A stretch of 64,000 nucleotides of DNA from Janthinobacterium sp. ROICE36 (GCF_002869965.1 NZ_PEBS01000008.1:1-64000), one strand, 5' to 3'. Shown: positions 25,857-35,704, numbered from the stretch's first letter. Numbers and translations: made by a program. Notes: generated from the letters alone by a model not told the origin.

Positions 25857-26915
25857 TTACTTCTTCGCTGCCGCCAGCGCTTGTGCGATCCAGCCGTCAA
25901 ACGTTGGCTGGTGGTACTTGATCCAGCCGGCCGTATGGCGCGCGATATCGGCCTGGGTGTTTTCACCTAAGCGCATGCGCTCGTTCTGTGCATTGATGTC
26001 GGCAATCGGCAGTCGCATGACTTCAAACAGTTTCACGGCTGCCGGATTCTTGGCGGCCCAGTCGCGGTTCACGACGATGCGTGTGGTGTTGACGGCAAAA
26101 CCATAGTCGCTGCCATCGTCGAGGCGGGTATTCGTCTTTTCGGGTGTGGACGAGAACGGTACTTTCAGCCACACGACATCCTTGCCCGGCACCAGCACGC
26201 CACTGACCCAGTAAGGTGTCCACGTGTAGTACAGGATCGGCTCGCCACGCTTGTAGCGGCCGATGGTATCGGCGATCAGCGCAGAATAGCTGCCCTGCAC
26301 ATGCTTGACCGTCGCACGCAGCTTGTAGGCGTCCATGTGGTTTTCGATCATCGCCTCGCAGCCCCAGCCGGGGTTGCAGCCCGTTAAATCAGCCTTGCCA
26401 TCGCCATCATGGTCGAACAGCTTGGCCAGGGTGGGATCGCGCAACTGGTCGATATTGGTGATGTTGTACTTCTCGGCTGTCGCCTTGTCGATCATATAGC
26501 CTTGCGCGGCAGGACCGGCATACTGGCCCGTGCGCAGCAGTTTGGCGTCGCCGCCCGCATTGTTGTAATAGTCCTTGTGCAAGGGATCCCAGTGCACGGC
26601 CAGAAAGGTCGCGTCGCCATTGGCGATGGCGATATGCGCGGTCGGATATTCCACTTCCTTGATCGGCTGCATTTCATAACCGAGCTTTTCCAGGGCGCGC
26701 CCGACAAGCATGGTCTGGAAGGTTTCTTCCGCGATCGAGCTTTGCAGCGCCTGCACCTTGATGCCCTTGCCGGGCAATGCATCGGCGGGCGCAGCCGGCG
26801 TTTGCGCCATGGCCAGACTGGTGGTCAGGGCCAGGGCGGCGATTGCCAGGACAGAAAACAGCTTGAACTTTCGTTGCGATTTTTGCGTCACTTTAAAATT
26901 GTCAATTTGATGCAT
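25857..26915 (-). CDS. proX: Glycine betaine/proline ABC transporter, substrate-binding protein ProX, 352 aa
   Basis: Periplasmic receptor for osmoprotectants. The signal peptide ends near residue 38 (SLAMAQ). [20 protein letters not shown] opens the OpuAC domain. [13 protein letters not shown] includes the family's disulfide-linked Cys pair. [12 protein letters not shown] supplies the aromatic box tryptophans for the quaternary amine. The C-terminus ends [12 protein letters not shown]. Third gene of the proVWX operon, 18 bases after proW. Confidence 0.94.
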   Translation of the reverse strand: MHQIDNFKVTQKSQRKFKLFSVLAIAALALTTSLAMAQTPAAPADALPGKGIKVQALQSSIAEETFQTMLVGRALEKLGYEMQPIKEVEYPTAHIAIANGDATFLAVHWDPLHKDYYNNAGGDAKLLRTGQYAGPAAQGYMIDKATAEKYNITNIDQLRDPTLAKLFDHDGDGKADLTGCNPGWGCEAMIENHMDAYKLRATVKHVQGSYSALIADTIGRYKRGEPILYYTWTPYWVSGVLVPGKDVVWLKVPFSSTPEKTNTRLDDGSDYGFAVNTTRIVVNRDWAAKNPAAVKLFEVMRLPIADINAQNERMRLGENTQADIARHTAGWIKYHQPTFDGWIAQALAAAKK

Positions 26916-26933
26916 GGGTATCCTTTCTCTTTC

Positions 26934-28037
26934 TTATTGTGCGTTGGCAAGCGTGGCTTGCTGTGCGGCATTGGCTTCGGCCTTGGCGGCATTGCCGCGC
27001 ACCAGGCGCAGCACGAAACCGGCAGGACCCGTCTGATACCAATGGCGTACGCCACGGCGTGGCTGGCCCATCGCTTGCGTCAAACGGTCCAGGGTGATGG
27101 CCAGCAGCACGATGCCCAGGCCGCCCACGGTGGCCAGGCCCATGTCCAGGCGGCCGATGCCGCGCAATACCATCTGACCCAGGCCACCGACGGCGATCAT
27201 CGAGGCGATCACGACCATCGACAGCGACAACATCAGCGACTGGTTGATACCGGCCATGATGGACGGCATGGCCAGCGGAAACTGCACGCGGGTCAGCAAC
27301 TGCCACGGCGAGGCGCCATACGCGCGGGCCGCTTCGATCAAGTCCGGACGCACCTGGCGGATACCGAGGTTGGTCAGGCGCACCAGCGGCGGCAGAGCAA
27401 AGATGATCGTCACGATGACGCCTGGCGCATTACCGATACCAAACAGCATCACCACCGGCACCAGATACACGAAAGCGGGCGTGGTCTGCATGGCATCGAG
27501 CAAGGGGCGCAGGATATTCTGTGCGCGGTCGCTGCTGGCAAGGAAAATGCCCAGCGGCAAGCCAATGGCCAGGCAGAAAGCCAAGGAGGTGAGCACCAGC
27601 GACAAGGTGATCATGGCTTCCGGCCAGATACCCAGCATCGATACCACCAGCAGCGCCAATACAGTGCCGATGGCCAGGGTGCGGCTGGTAAATTGCCAGG
27701 CCAGCAAGCCGACGATGGCGATCACGGTCAGCGACGGGGCTGCCAAGAGCACGTCGCTCACGCCATTCAGGGTGCTGTCGATCGGCGCGCGCACGGCCTG
27801 GAAAAACGGACGAAAATTGGCAACGACCCAACCCAGGCCCTGGTTGATCCAGGCTTCCAGCGGCAGCGAGCCGTCAAACAGTTGCGTCAGGTGAAAGCCG
27901 CTGGCGTGTTCGGGCGTGGCGGCGGACGCGGCAGCGTCCAGCCAGGAGGTATCGCTCGGCGCTGCCGGCAGCCAGGGATTGATCTGGGCGGCCTGTTCAA
28001 CAACAGGTTCTACTGTGGAAACGGTGCTTGGGTTCAT
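26934..28037 (-). CDS. proW: Glycine betaine/proline ABC transporter permease ProW, 367 aa
   Basis: Inner membrane permease. A long cytoplasmic/periplasmic N-terminal tail (about 1-100) as in ProW precedes six or more helices. The ABC coupling motif [20 protein letters not shown] is complete. It has a 4-base overlap with proV (ATGA), so translation is coupled. The final 30 residues are Ala-rich. Confidence 0.94.
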   Translation of the reverse strand: MNPSTVSTVEPVVEQAAQINPWLPAAPSDTSWLDAAASAATPEHASGFHLTQLFDGSLPLEAWINQGLGWVVANFRPFFQAVRAPIDSTLNGVSDVLLAAPSLTVIAIVGLLAWQFTSRTLAIGTVLALLVVSMLGIWPEAMITLSLVLTSLAFCLAIGLPLGIFLASSDRAQNILRPLLDAMQTTPAFVYLVPVVMLFGIGNAPGVIVTIIFALPPLVRLTNLGIRQVRPDLIEAARAYGASPWQLLTRVQFPLAMPSIMAGINQSLMLSLSMVVIASMIAVGGLGQMVLRGIGRLDMGLATVGGLGIVLLAITLDRLTQAMGQPRRGVRHWYQTGPAGFVLRLVRGNAAKAEANAAQQATLANAQ

Positions 28038-29269
28038 GCTTGTCCTTTCTGTAATTGTGGCTCGGCAATGGCTGGCGTATCGCGGTCGAGGAACTTCAGC
28101 AAGGTCGTCTTGCTGATGGCGCCGCGGAAGCTGCCATCATTGGCCACCACAGGGACGGCATAAGGCAGTTGCGCCACCTGGCCGAACAGGCCGGCGACTG
28201 GCTCATCTGCATTGATGGTCTGCACATCGGGCAGATAAGCATGCGCCAGACCCAGCGGACCGACATGGCCGTCGAGCGCATCGCGCAGCGAATCGACCGA
28301 GACGACGCCGAGGAACTTGCGCTGCGGATTGACAACATAGGCAAACGCGCGATCCTGCTCTTCCAGCATCGACAGCGCGGCGCGCGAGCCGCGGCTGGGC
28401 GACTCGGACACCACGATCTGGCTCTTGCGGGCAATATCGCTGGCCTTGAAGACGGCCGCTGCATCGACGCCGCGCACGAAGTTGCGCACATAATCGTTGG
28501 CTGGTTTGCGCAGGATTTCTTCCGGCGTGCCCACTTGCACCACGTGACCATCTTTCATGATGGCAACGCGGTCGCCGATGCGCATGGCTTCGTCGAGGTC
28601 ATGCGAAATGAAAACAATGGTGCGGCGCTTGATTTGTTGCAAGCGCAGCAGTTCCGATTGCATTTCCGTACGGATAATCGGATCGAGCGCGGAAAACGCT
28701 TCATCCATCAACAAAATCGATGGATCGCAGGCCAGCGCTCGGGCCAGGCCCACGCGCTGCTGCATGCCGCCCGACAATTCGTCGGGATAGCTGGCGCCGT
28801 AGCCGTCCAGGCCCACTTGCTCCAGCGCTTGCTGGGCCAGCGCATGGCGCTCGGCCTTGGGCATACCGGCCAGTTCCATGCCGAAGGCAGTGTTGTCGAG
28901 CACGGTAATTTGCGGCAGCAGCGCGAACGACTGGAACACCATGCTGATGTCCTTGCGACGCAGGGCGCGCAGTTGGGCGTCCGGCAAGGTATTGATGTCG
29001 TTGCCGTCGATCAGGATGCGGCCGGCGGTCGGCTCGATCAGGCGATTCAACATGCGCACCAGGGTCGACTTGCCCGAACCGGACAAGCCCATGATGACGA
29101 AAATCTCGCCCGCTTCGATGGTAAAGGTAGCGTCGAAAACGCCGATGGTGCAGTCGGTCTGGCCCAGGATGTCCTGCTTGCTGGCGCCCTGACGGACGAG
29201 TTCAAGTGCTTCTTCTGGCTTGTCGCCGAACACTTTGAACACATGGTCGATAATGATTTGTTTTGCCAC
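28034..29269 (-). CDS. proV: Glycine betaine/proline ABC transporter ATPase ProV, 411 aa
   Basis: ATPase of the osmoprotectant importer. Walker [10 protein letters not shown], signature [15 protein letters not shown], Walker [13 protein letters not shown] and the switch [11 protein letters not shown] are present. Two C-terminal CBS repeats (about 280-400) are the regulatory part sensing ionic strength in known OpuA/ProV proteins. The start is GTG at 29269, with GGGAG nine bases upstream; the ATG at 29314 lacks a ribosome site. It has a long leader. Confidence 0.94.
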   Translation of the reverse strand: MAKQIIIDHVFKVFGDKPEEALELVRQGASKQDILGQTDCTIGVFDATFTIEAGEIFVIMGLSGSGKSTLVRMLNRLIEPTAGRILIDGNDINTLPDAQLRALRRKDISMVFQSFALLPQITVLDNTAFGMELAGMPKAERHALAQQALEQVGLDGYGASYPDELSGGMQQRVGLARALACDPSILLMDEAFSALDPIIRTEMQSELLRLQQIKRRTIVFISHDLDEAMRIGDRVAIMKDGHVVQVGTPEEILRKPANDYVRNFVRGVDAAAVFKASDIARKSQIVVSESPSRGSRAALSMLEEQDRAFAYVVNPQRKFLGVVSVDSLRDALDGHVGPLGLAHAYLPDVQTINADEPVAGLFGQVAQLPYAVPVVANDGSFRGAISKTTLLKFLDRDTPAIAEPQLQKGQA

Positions 29270-29694
29270 GATGTGGTTCTCCCTCGATTTGACGAATGGA
29301 ATGAAACCCAGCAAGCTGCTAGCTTGCGGCGGGAATCAGCAAACCCTGTTGCGTCGGCTACGCCACGGCGCAAAAGCGCACGGGAGCGACAGAAAACAGG
29401 GGGTGACACGCGTATAACCAGCGGATGGCCAAAGCCGATGCCGGGGTGCCGTGTGCGTGCTAAAAGAGGCTGTGGTTCAGGACTTTTAACAACGCTAGCG
29501 CCATGCAAATACATGGAACCAAATGTATCTGACCGAAAAAATCGACCAAGCTACTTTTAACTGGATGCGGGTGTAAAACCCGAAGAATTATTCACCACTC
29601 AGCGAGTGGGGAGTACTGCGAAGCAGAAGGCGAAACGTGGGGTAGCTGTTGTAAATATGACTCAAGTATAGCGCAAAAAGACCCCAAAGTCCAA
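29270..29694 (-). promoter_or_regulatory. proVWX promoter and long untranslated leader
   Basis: On the minus strand, TTGGAC (29689-29694) and TATACT (29665-29670) are 18 bases apart. This would start RNA near 29658, leaving a leader of about 390 bases before the proV GTG. Near the leader's start are three small hairpins: CTGC/GCAG (29616-29626), CCACTC/GAGTGG (29595-29609) and CGGGT/ACCCG (29568-29582). I do not recognise a known riboswitch. No conserved ORF was seen here. Confidence 0.45.
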
Positions 29695-29748
29695 TAGCTT
29701 TCCAAATAGAAATGTGTTAGCAATGTTCGCCAGCGTACAGTCAGATGT

Positions 29749-29790
29749 AAAAAAGGCGAAAAGCGACGTGTTTGCATCGTCTTTTCGCCC
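29749..29790 (-). terminator. Terminator after the PHA granule protein gene
   Basis: On the minus strand GGCGAAAAG-ACGA pairs with TCG-CTTTTCGCC, with one bulge and an A/C-rich loop, and is followed by TTTTTTA. It lies about 60 bases past the stop at 29850. Confidence 0.75.
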
Positions 29791-29849
29791 ATCGCTGCGA
29801 CACGCTTCCTAGCACCAAACAGGGTGCCAGACAAGCGGGTGGAACGCCA

Positions 29850-30134
29850 TCAAACTGCTTCGGTAAACACCTTGCGCATCTTCTCGGCAATTTTGCCTTC
29901 GATGGTGGAAGCAAAGGCGCTGAGCATGAAGCCCAGCTTGATTTGCAGTTGCGCCTGCTCTTTTTCCAGGGTCAGCGAACCATCGACGCCGCTGCGCTCG
30001 AAGCGCAGCACATCGCCATCCCAGGCGCACGCCAGGTCATATTCCTGGGCCAGCTTGTCGGCCACTTTCTGCGCCGCTTCGCGCGCCTTTGCTGCTGTCA
30101 GCTTATGTTGCTGAACTATATTTATATCCGCCAT
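29850..30134 (-). CDS. Polyhydroxyalkanoic acid system family protein, 94 aa
   Basis: Small cytoplasmic protein of the PHA granule/system family (PF09650-like). It starts MADINIVQQHKLTAAKAREA and has YDLACAWDGDVLRFERSGVD, then QIKLGFMLSAFASTIEGKI, all typical. The ATG at 30134 follows AAGGAT. Its precise role is not established. A PHB depolymerase gene is 3 kb away, so the strain probably makes and uses polyhydroxybutyrate. Confidence 0.82.
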   Translation of the reverse strand: MADINIVQQHKLTAAKAREAAQKVADKLAQEYDLACAWDGDVLRFERSGVDGSLTLEKEQAQLQIKLGFMLSAFASTIEGKIAEKMRKVFTEAV

Positions 30135-30333
30135 CAAACGATCCTTTTATTATAAAAACGGGGCCATACGGCCAGCATCATACCAGCCGCCATGCGGCGG
30201 GCGCGACCATGCCCGGCACCGGCGAGGCAAAAAAACGGCCGCCGCCCACATGTCGTTTGCGCTGCATCAAACCGGACATGCCGAAGCGGGGCGACTATTC
30301 CAGTTCCAGTTGCGCGTGTCTTGGAGAGCTACC

Positions 30334-31731
30334 ATGGACCAGAAAGTCATCGTGCCGGTCGAAGCCGTATTGACCAAATGCATGTCCCTGCCCGTCGGCT
30401 ATGTCCCTACCCCATCGGCGCCCTACCGCCAGCACCGCAAGAATGCGCAACTGACGCTGCAGCCGGGCCCGCCCCGTCTGAGCGACACAACGGCCCGCAA
30501 TCAGGCCGCCGTGCCCGTCGGTTCGCGCGTGCTGATCTGGAAACAAGATCCCTCCGTCAGCGACCTGGGAACGCGCAAGGCCTTCCTGCCCGGCCTGACC
30601 CTGCAAGGCCCGCGCGACGCGCGCATCACGTTTGGCGAACCGGGCATCGCGCAGGTCAGCCCGAATGCCTTCGGCGACTTCATCGTCTCGCCCAACACAG
30701 ACCAGTTCGATGCAGTGCACACCTTTGCCATCGTGCGCATGACACTCACCATGTACCAGCGCGCGCTGGCCAGCAACGACACGGCGCCGCCGCTGCCCTG
30801 GCAATGGAATAGCGCCAGCAATACGGCGCCCCTGCGCGTGTTTCCGCACGGCTTGCCCAATGTCATGAATGCGTATTACAGCCGCAGCGACAAGGCTCTC
30901 AAGTTCGGCGACTTCATCCCCAGCGGCGCCACCGAGCGCGTCTACACCTGCCGCTCGCTCGACATCGTCTCGCATGAAACGGGGCACGCCGTGCTCGATG
31001 GCCTCAAGCCAAATTGGCTGCTCAGCAACAATCCACCGCAAACGGGCGGCTTGCACGAATCGTTCGGCGACTTGACAGCCATCTTCCTCGCCCTGTCGCA
31101 ACTGGACCAGGTGGAAACGGTGATAGCCCAAACCAAGTCCGACCTGCACGACAAGACCTTCCTGGCCGACCTGGCCGAGCAGTTCGGCCTGGCCCTGGGC
31201 CGGCCAAACGGCTTGCGCAATGCCGACAACGACATCAAATTGTCGGAAGCAGGCACGGAAGTGCACGCCATCTCGCAAGTGTTTACGGGCGCCATCTACG
31301 ACATCTTGGCCGACATCTTTTCCCACGAACGCCAGCCCCAGCTGGAAGACGATGCAGCCGTGCTGCACCGCTGCGGCGACTATCTGCGCAGCCTGGTCCT
31401 GCGCGCCCTGGTGGCGTCGCCCGAGCAAGCCGCCACGTATGCCGATGTGGCTGGCCACATGCTGACGATCACCGAGGCCGACGGCAACGGCGCCTACCTG
31501 GACTTCATCCGCAACAGCTTCACCGTGCGCGAAGTGCTCAAGGCCAATGCCATGGCAGAAGATGGCCAGATGACCTTTGCCCCCGACGTCGTCGACGGGG
31601 ACGGCGCCGTGCAAGACAGGCGCGCCTGCTGCGGTACCATGAACCATGCGGAATACAGCGAGTCGGATCAATTACTCGAAGCGGAGCGCGAAGCGCTGGC
31701 CACCTGGTGCCGCAGTTACGGCGCCCGCTAG
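30334..31731 (+). CDS. M4-like (protealysin/thermolysin-type) zinc metalloprotease, 465 aa
   Basis: Predicted zinc endopeptidase. HETGH at 214-218 gives two zinc ligands and the catalytic Glu215. GGLHESFGD (239-246) would give the third ligand Glu242. NAYYSRSDKALKFGDF (179-194) matches the thermolysin NAFW...YGDG segment, and EVHAIS (His311) fits thermolysin His231. The distance from the second His to the Glu ligand is 24 residues rather than about 20. No signal peptide or clear protealysin propeptide motif is visible. GGAGAG precedes the ATG at 30334. The next gene encodes an emfourin-like inhibitor, the standard partner of such proteases. Confidence 0.8.
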   Translation: MDQKVIVPVEAVLTKCMSLPVGYVPTPSAPYRQHRKNAQLTLQPGPPRLSDTTARNQAAVPVGSRVLIWKQDPSVSDLGTRKAFLPGLTLQGPRDARITFGEPGIAQVSPNAFGDFIVSPNTDQFDAVHTFAIVRMTLTMYQRALASNDTAPPLPWQWNSASNTAPLRVFPHGLPNVMNAYYSRSDKALKFGDFIPSGATERVYTCRSLDIVSHETGHAVLDGLKPNWLLSNNPPQTGGLHESFGDLTAIFLALSQLDQVETVIAQTKSDLHDKTFLADLAEQFGLALGRPNGLRNADNDIKLSEAGTEVHAISQVFTGAIYDILADIFSHERQPQLEDDAAVLHRCGDYLRSLVLRALVASPEQAATYADVAGHMLTITEADGNGAYLDFIRNSFTVREVLKANAMAEDGQMTFAPDVVDGDGAVQDRRACCGTMNHAEYSESDQLLEAEREALATWCRSYGAR

Positions 31732-31819
31732 ACACCCGCGCACCAGCACGCCCGCTTCAAACCTGCCGGACTGGCGGCAGGCGATAGCGCGCCCACCACC
31801 ATCGACAACAAGGAGCAGC

Positions 31820-32107
31820 ATGAAAATTTCAGCCCGCAGCAGCGGCGGCTTTGCCGGCCTGAGTGAGCAGTATGACATCGATACGCAAGCCCATCCGGCT
31901 GGCCCCGGGCTGGAAGCGACACTGGCCAGTAGCGGCTTTTTCACGCACCAGCAAGCCACGGGCGAACAGGTGGGCGCCGACATCCCCCACTGGCAGATCA
32001 CCGTCGAAGCGCCCACCGCGCGCCGCACCATTACATTTGCCGAGGATGGCAGTGCAGAAAATGCACGTTGGCAACAGTTGCTGATGCAAATACGTGCCAG
32101 TGCCTGA
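31820..32107 (+). CDS. Emfourin-like M4 protease inhibitor, 95 aa
   Basis: Small soluble protein beginning MKISARSSGGFAGLSEQYDI. The GGFAG segment, a PAGPGLEATL linker and a WQITVEAPTARRTITFAEDG strand pair resemble emfourin, the inhibitor encoded beside protealysin in Serratia. AGGAGCAGC precedes the ATG at 31820. It is 88 bases after the metalloprotease, so the two are likely co-transcribed and form an enzyme-inhibitor pair. The call rests on sequence resemblance plus position. Confidence 0.75.
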   Translation: MKISARSSGGFAGLSEQYDIDTQAHPAGPGLEATLASSGFFTHQQATGEQVGADIPHWQITVEAPTARRTITFAEDGSAENARWQQLLMQIRASA

Positions 32108-32305
32108 TTTTTCTGGCATGTATTTGGTATCGATCTTGATTTGAGTAAAACAAAAACACCACACGGCAAGATAGCACGCCGCCCGCCCTGTACCCTGCCA
32201 CATCGGGCGACTGTCGCTTTCTTGCTGCGTTCTTCATGGCAACGTCCCGGATAGTCGCTGAATTGCACTCTCTGCGCGGCAACGGCAACGCGAAAAAATG
32301 AATTT

Positions 32306-32328
32306 GCTTATATGTATTGTATATAAGC
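32306..32328. promoter_or_regulatory. Palindrome upstream of fdxA promoter
   Basis: GCTTATAT (32306-32313) and ATATAAGC (32321-32328) are an exact 8-base inverted repeat around GTATTGT. It lies just upstream of a candidate promoter, TTGTGA (32334-32339) and TAAAAT (32357-32362), 17 bases apart. The rest of 32108-32441 contains no gene I can support. Confidence 0.45.
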
Positions 32329-32441
32329 GGGATTTGTGAGAAATAGCGAATTGCCTTAAAATACAATGCTTTGCTTTAGTATGCGCCGCCGAGGTTCCTG
32401 CAGGCGCTACAGCACCTCCCCCAAAAATTGATAGGACTGTT

Positions 32442-32765
32442 ATGACCCACGTTGTCACCGAATCCTGCATCGCCTGTCGCTATACCGACTGCGTCGATGT
32501 CTGCCCGGTAGATTGTTTCCGGGAAGGCCCGAACTTCCTGGCGATCGATCCGGACGAATGTATTGACTGCGCCGTCTGCGTGGCAGAGTGCCCGGTGAAC
32601 GCGATTTTCGCGGAAGAAGACGTGCCGGGCGACCAGCAAGCCTTTATCAAGATCAACGTCGATCTGGCCCGCAACTGGCCCTCGATCACCAAGACAAAGG
32701 CTGCCTTGCCGGAAGCCGAGCAATACAAAGGCGTCAAGGACAAGCTCGACATGCTGGTGCGCTAG
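32442..32765 (+). CDS. fdxA: Ferredoxin FdxA, 107 aa
   Basis: Seven-iron-type ferredoxin that carries electrons in the cytoplasm. CIACRYTDCVDVCPVDCF and CIDCAVCVAECP hold the Cys ligands for a [3Fe-4S] and a [4Fe-4S] cluster. The C-terminal tail FIKINVDLARNWPSITKTKA is typical of FdxA. It has a GNRA-loop terminator downstream. The partner enzymes are not in this window. Confidence 0.95.
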   Translation: MTHVVTESCIACRYTDCVDVCPVDCFREGPNFLAIDPDECIDCAVCVAECPVNAIFAEEDVPGDQQAFIKINVDLARNWPSITKTKAALPEAEQYKGVKDKLDMLVR

Positions 32766-32841
32766 GCGCACGGCAGTTGCGGCCGACATTCCGGCGGGAA
32801 ATTTCCTCCCCCCCAGGGGCGTGGCGGCAAATAACTATACC

Positions 32842-32866
32842 AAAAGCAGCGGAAACGCTGCTTTTT
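32842..32866 (+). terminator. Terminator of fdxA
   Basis: AAAAGCAGCG and CGCTGCTTTT form a ten-base stem closed by a GAAA tetraloop and followed by T residues. Confidence 0.9.
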
Positions 32867-33040
32867 TGCTTTTAACGCATCATTGCAGGTCTATCCACGC
32901 AAGTGTGGTGCGCTGTCACATCGATGCGCAAACTATGGACCTATGCGCGGTAAAGCACATTTTGTCCTCAACAAATATCGTAGAATTGGATTATGATATT
33001 TGAGCCGATATTGGCGCTTGGAATTAAACAAGGACTCTAT

Positions 33041-34261
33041 ATGCTTTACCAACTGCACGAACTGCAACGCTCTTTCCTCACTCCGGTGATGCAATGGGCA
33101 GACATGTCCTCCAAGTTATTTACCAACCCGGTTTCCCCACTGGCCCACACTCCGTTTTCGCAACGCATCGCAGCCGGCTACGAGCTGATGTACCGTCTTG
33201 GCAAAGACTACGAAAAACCGCAATTCGACATCAAATCCGTGCTCGTCCAGGGCGAGAGCGTCGACATCCGCGAACACGTTGTCGTGACAAAACCGTTTTG
33301 CCGCCTGATTCACTTTAAAAAAGAAGCCACTGGCTTGCAACAGCCCAAAGTTTTGCTGGTTGCCCCCCTGTCCGGTCACCACTCGACCCTGCTGCGCGAT
33401 ACCGTGCGCGGCTTGCTTGCCGAGCATGATGTCTACATCACCGACTGGACGGATGCGCGCATGGTACCGCTGACGGAAGGCCCGTTCCACCTGGACGACT
33501 ACATTTATTATGTGCAAGAGTTCATCCGCCTGCTGGCGCCTGACTTGCACGTGATTTCCGTCTGTCAACCGACCGTGCCTGTGCTGGCCGCCATCTCGCT
33601 GATGGCGACGGCAAAAGATCCGCACATGCCGAAGACCATGACGATGATGGGCGGCCCCATTGACCCGCGCCGTTCGCCCACGCAAGTGAATAACCTGGCG
33701 ACGGAAAAGAAATTCTCGTGGTTTGAAAACACCGTGATCTACGCGGTGCCACCGAACTACCCTGGCTTTGGCCGCAAGGTCTATCCGGGCTTCCTGCAGC
33801 ACGCCGGTTTCATCGCCATGAACCCGGGCCGCCACGCACAAAGCCACCGCGAGTTCTACATGCACCTGGTGACGGGCGACGACGAGCCGGCGGAAGGCCA
33901 CCGCCAGTTTTACAACGAGTACAACGCCGTGCTGGACATGCCGGCCGAGTACTACCTGGAAACCATCAAAACGGTCTTCCAGGAATTCAGCCTGCCGATG
34001 GGCACCTGGAAAGTGGGCGGTCAACTGGTGCGTCCACAAGACATCACGAATGTGGCGTTGTTTACCGTAGAAGGCGAACTGGACGACATTTCCGGCGCCG
34101 GCCAGACGCAGGCGGCGCATGATTTGTGTTCCGGCATCCCTGCCGAGATGCAGCAAGACTTCGTCGCGCCGAAATGCGGCCACTACGGCATCTTCTCGGG
34201 CCGACGCTGGCGCGAGATCATTTGCCCGAAAATCGGCGAATTCATCCAGAAACACGGCTGA
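33041..34261 (+). CDS. phaZ: Intracellular polyhydroxybutyrate depolymerase PhaZ, 406 aa
   Basis: Hydrolyses stored PHB inside the cell. It starts MLYQLHELQRSFLTPVMQWA, like the Cupriavidus PhaZa1 type. The lipase-box equivalent has Cys instead of Ser, VISVCQPTVPVLAA, with Cys175 as the nucleophile. VEGELDDISG holds the acid and KCGHYGIFSGRRWR the catalytic His. The ATG at 33041 has AAGGA upstream; a start at 32993 would lack one. It ends at a strong terminator. Confidence 0.92.
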   Translation: MLYQLHELQRSFLTPVMQWADMSSKLFTNPVSPLAHTPFSQRIAAGYELMYRLGKDYEKPQFDIKSVLVQGESVDIREHVVVTKPFCRLIHFKKEATGLQQPKVLLVAPLSGHHSTLLRDTVRGLLAEHDVYITDWTDARMVPLTEGPFHLDDYIYYVQEFIRLLAPDLHVISVCQPTVPVLAAISLMATAKDPHMPKTMTMMGGPIDPRRSPTQVNNLATEKKFSWFENTVIYAVPPNYPGFGRKVYPGFLQHAGFIAMNPGRHAQSHREFYMHLVTGDDEPAEGHRQFYNEYNAVLDMPAEYYLETIKTVFQEFSLPMGTWKVGGQLVRPQDITNVALFTVEGELDDISGAGQTQAAHDLCSGIPAEMQQDFVAPKCGHYGIFSGRRWREIICPKIGEFIQKHG

Positions 34262-34278
34262 TAAGCTGTGTTTCAAGC

Positions 34279-34319
34279 AAAACGGCACGCCAGGCTACCC
34301 TGGCGTGCCGTTTTCTTTT
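34279..34319 (+). terminator. Terminator of phaZ
   Basis: ACGGCACGCCAGG (34282-34294) pairs perfectly with CCTGGCGTGCCGT (34299-34311), followed by TTTCTTTT. Confidence 0.92.
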
Positions 34320-34414
34320 ATGCCCAGCTCACGCGCGCGACGTTTCGATTTTCACTGTCGGGCGTGTATTGACAAAGATTTGCTCGACTCTCGGCTCGCC
34401 TGGCCCCGGCTTTT

Positions 34415-34582
34415 TCATCGCATAGCCATCGAGCTGGGCGTCAGCCAGCGCACCAGCGCCGTCCGGCGCCGCTGTATGGGCCGCACCAGACGCGCGCCCA
34501 GCACCAGCACAGCCACCGAGACGGCGTGCGTCAGTTGCCGCAGGCGCGGGGCAGGGTCTTGCTTGGCGATCAGTTCCAGCAT
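34415..34582 (-). CDS. Possible small basic protein, 55 aa
   Basis: An ATG at 34582 preceded by AAAGGATG starts MLELIAKQDPAPRLRQLTHA with a moderate hydrophobic stretch (AVSVAVLVLGARLV) and many Arg. It resembles the small hypothetical membrane proteins often annotated in this family, but I recognise no homologue. It could be a chance ORF. Confidence 0.3.
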   Translation of the reverse strand: MLELIAKQDPAPRLRQLTHAVSVAVLVLGARLVRPIQRRRTALVRWLTPSSMAMR

Positions 34583-34708
34583 ACGAAAGCATCCTTTCAA
34601 CGTCGTCAACACAGTGGCTGGAGACTAAAGGATGGGCAAACAAACAAGAACGAATGGTTTCGTATTTAGATATTTCGTTTTGGCAATTAACAACAGTGAC
34701 GTGGGACG

Positions 34709-35536
34709 TCAGGGAGCGGTGGGGACGGTGGCCAGGCTCTGGTCGAGCCGCTTCCAGTAATCACGCTCCAGCCTGGCCGTATCGATGTCGCGCGCCGCCT
34801 CGTTGAAGCGTTTTTGCCGTGCCGCACCCTCGGCATCGCGCTGGAAGCACACATGCACGGGGCGCTCCTTGAAGACGGTATCGATGATGGCAATGCGCTC
34901 GCGCTCGGCCTTGCTGAAGTTGCGTCCCATCAGCAAATGCTGCAGGACATGGCGCTCGATGACGATCACGCGATAGCGCTTGATAAACAGTTTCTTCAGA
35001 TTCGTGGCGTCGTTCAAGCCCTCTTCCGTCTTCAGCTCGCCACGCGCCACCATGCCATCGAACTGCTCGCCATTCGAATAACCGGCCACGGTGCCGACGC
35101 GCAGCTTGCCCAGTTCGGCCAGGGTGACGCCGGGCAAGCCATCCTCCTTCAGGTAGGCCAGCACCCCCTGCGTGCTGCCAACCGGAACAGAAAAATGACA
35201 GAGTTTTTCCCTTTCAGGCGTGCGCCAGACGGCCAGGAACCCGGCGTAACGGGGACTGGCCAGGCCAAACTGCATGGCGCGCTTCCAGGGAAAATATTCA
35301 TATCTGACCGTATAGCCGAGACGTTCGAAGACAGCACTGACCATGGCGCCCGACATGCCATCGGCAGGCAGGCTATGGGAAATAAAGGGCGGCCAGTCTT
35401 CTGCCGCGAAGCGGACAATACGTGAGCTGACAGCACCCGCTGCCGCCATGGGGGGGCCAGCCTGCCCGTGCGCAACGGCAAGCGTAGAGTGCATGAACAA
35501 ACAGAAGGGAAAACCAACTGTCCGAAGGAAACGCAT
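34709..35536 (-). CDS. Periplasmic substrate-binding protein (SBP family 3), 275 aa
   Basis: Exported amino acid-type binding protein. A signal peptide (about 1-23, ending AVAHG) is followed by IVRFAAEDWPPFISHSLPAD and a two-lobe domain with MVSAVFERLGYTVRYEYFPW, LAVWRTPEREKLCHFSVPVG and LGKLRVGTVAGYSNGEQFDG. No permease or ATPase gene is beside it, so it may be a free-standing sensor or use a remote transporter. Ligand unknown. Confidence 0.85.
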   Translation of the reverse strand: MRFLRTVGFPFCLFMHSTLAVAHGQAGPPMAAAGAVSSRIVRFAAEDWPPFISHSLPADGMSGAMVSAVFERLGYTVRYEYFPWKRAMQFGLASPRYAGFLAVWRTPEREKLCHFSVPVGSTQGVLAYLKEDGLPGVTLAELGKLRVGTVAGYSNGEQFDGMVARGELKTEEGLNDATNLKKLFIKRYRVIVIERHVLQHLLMGRNFSKAERERIAIIDTVFKERPVHVCFQRDAEGAARQKRFNEAARDIDTARLERDYWKRLDQSLATVPTAP

Positions 35537-35674
35537 GTTTTGCTCCTATGGCCTGGCGCGCCTTGCAGTGCAGGTGCGGTAACAGGACTGGCGGTCGGCT
35601 TTTTTTGATCACTGACTTGATAAAAATCATGCTCCCACAAAAAAAAAGAAATTTCAAAGTTGTTTATTTACACT

Positions 35675-35704
35675 TTGACATTCCCGTGGGAAATAAAATA
35701 CGAT
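35675..35704 (+). promoter_or_regulatory. Promoter of the rsxB-nth operon
   Basis: A perfect TTGACA (35675-35680) and TACGAT (35699-35704) are 18 bases apart, about 110 bases before the rsxB start. The remainder of the gap 35537-35813 holds no supported gene. Confidence 0.5.

Noticed and set aside
29592..29834. An 80-codon minus-strand ORF in the proV leader region
   Set aside because: No family resemblance; it crosses the predicted terminator and promoter elements.
34329..34643. A 104-codon minus-strand ORF after phaZ
   Set aside because: Composition is Ala/Gly/Arg-rich noise. The overlapping 55-codon frame has a better ribosome site, but even that is weak.
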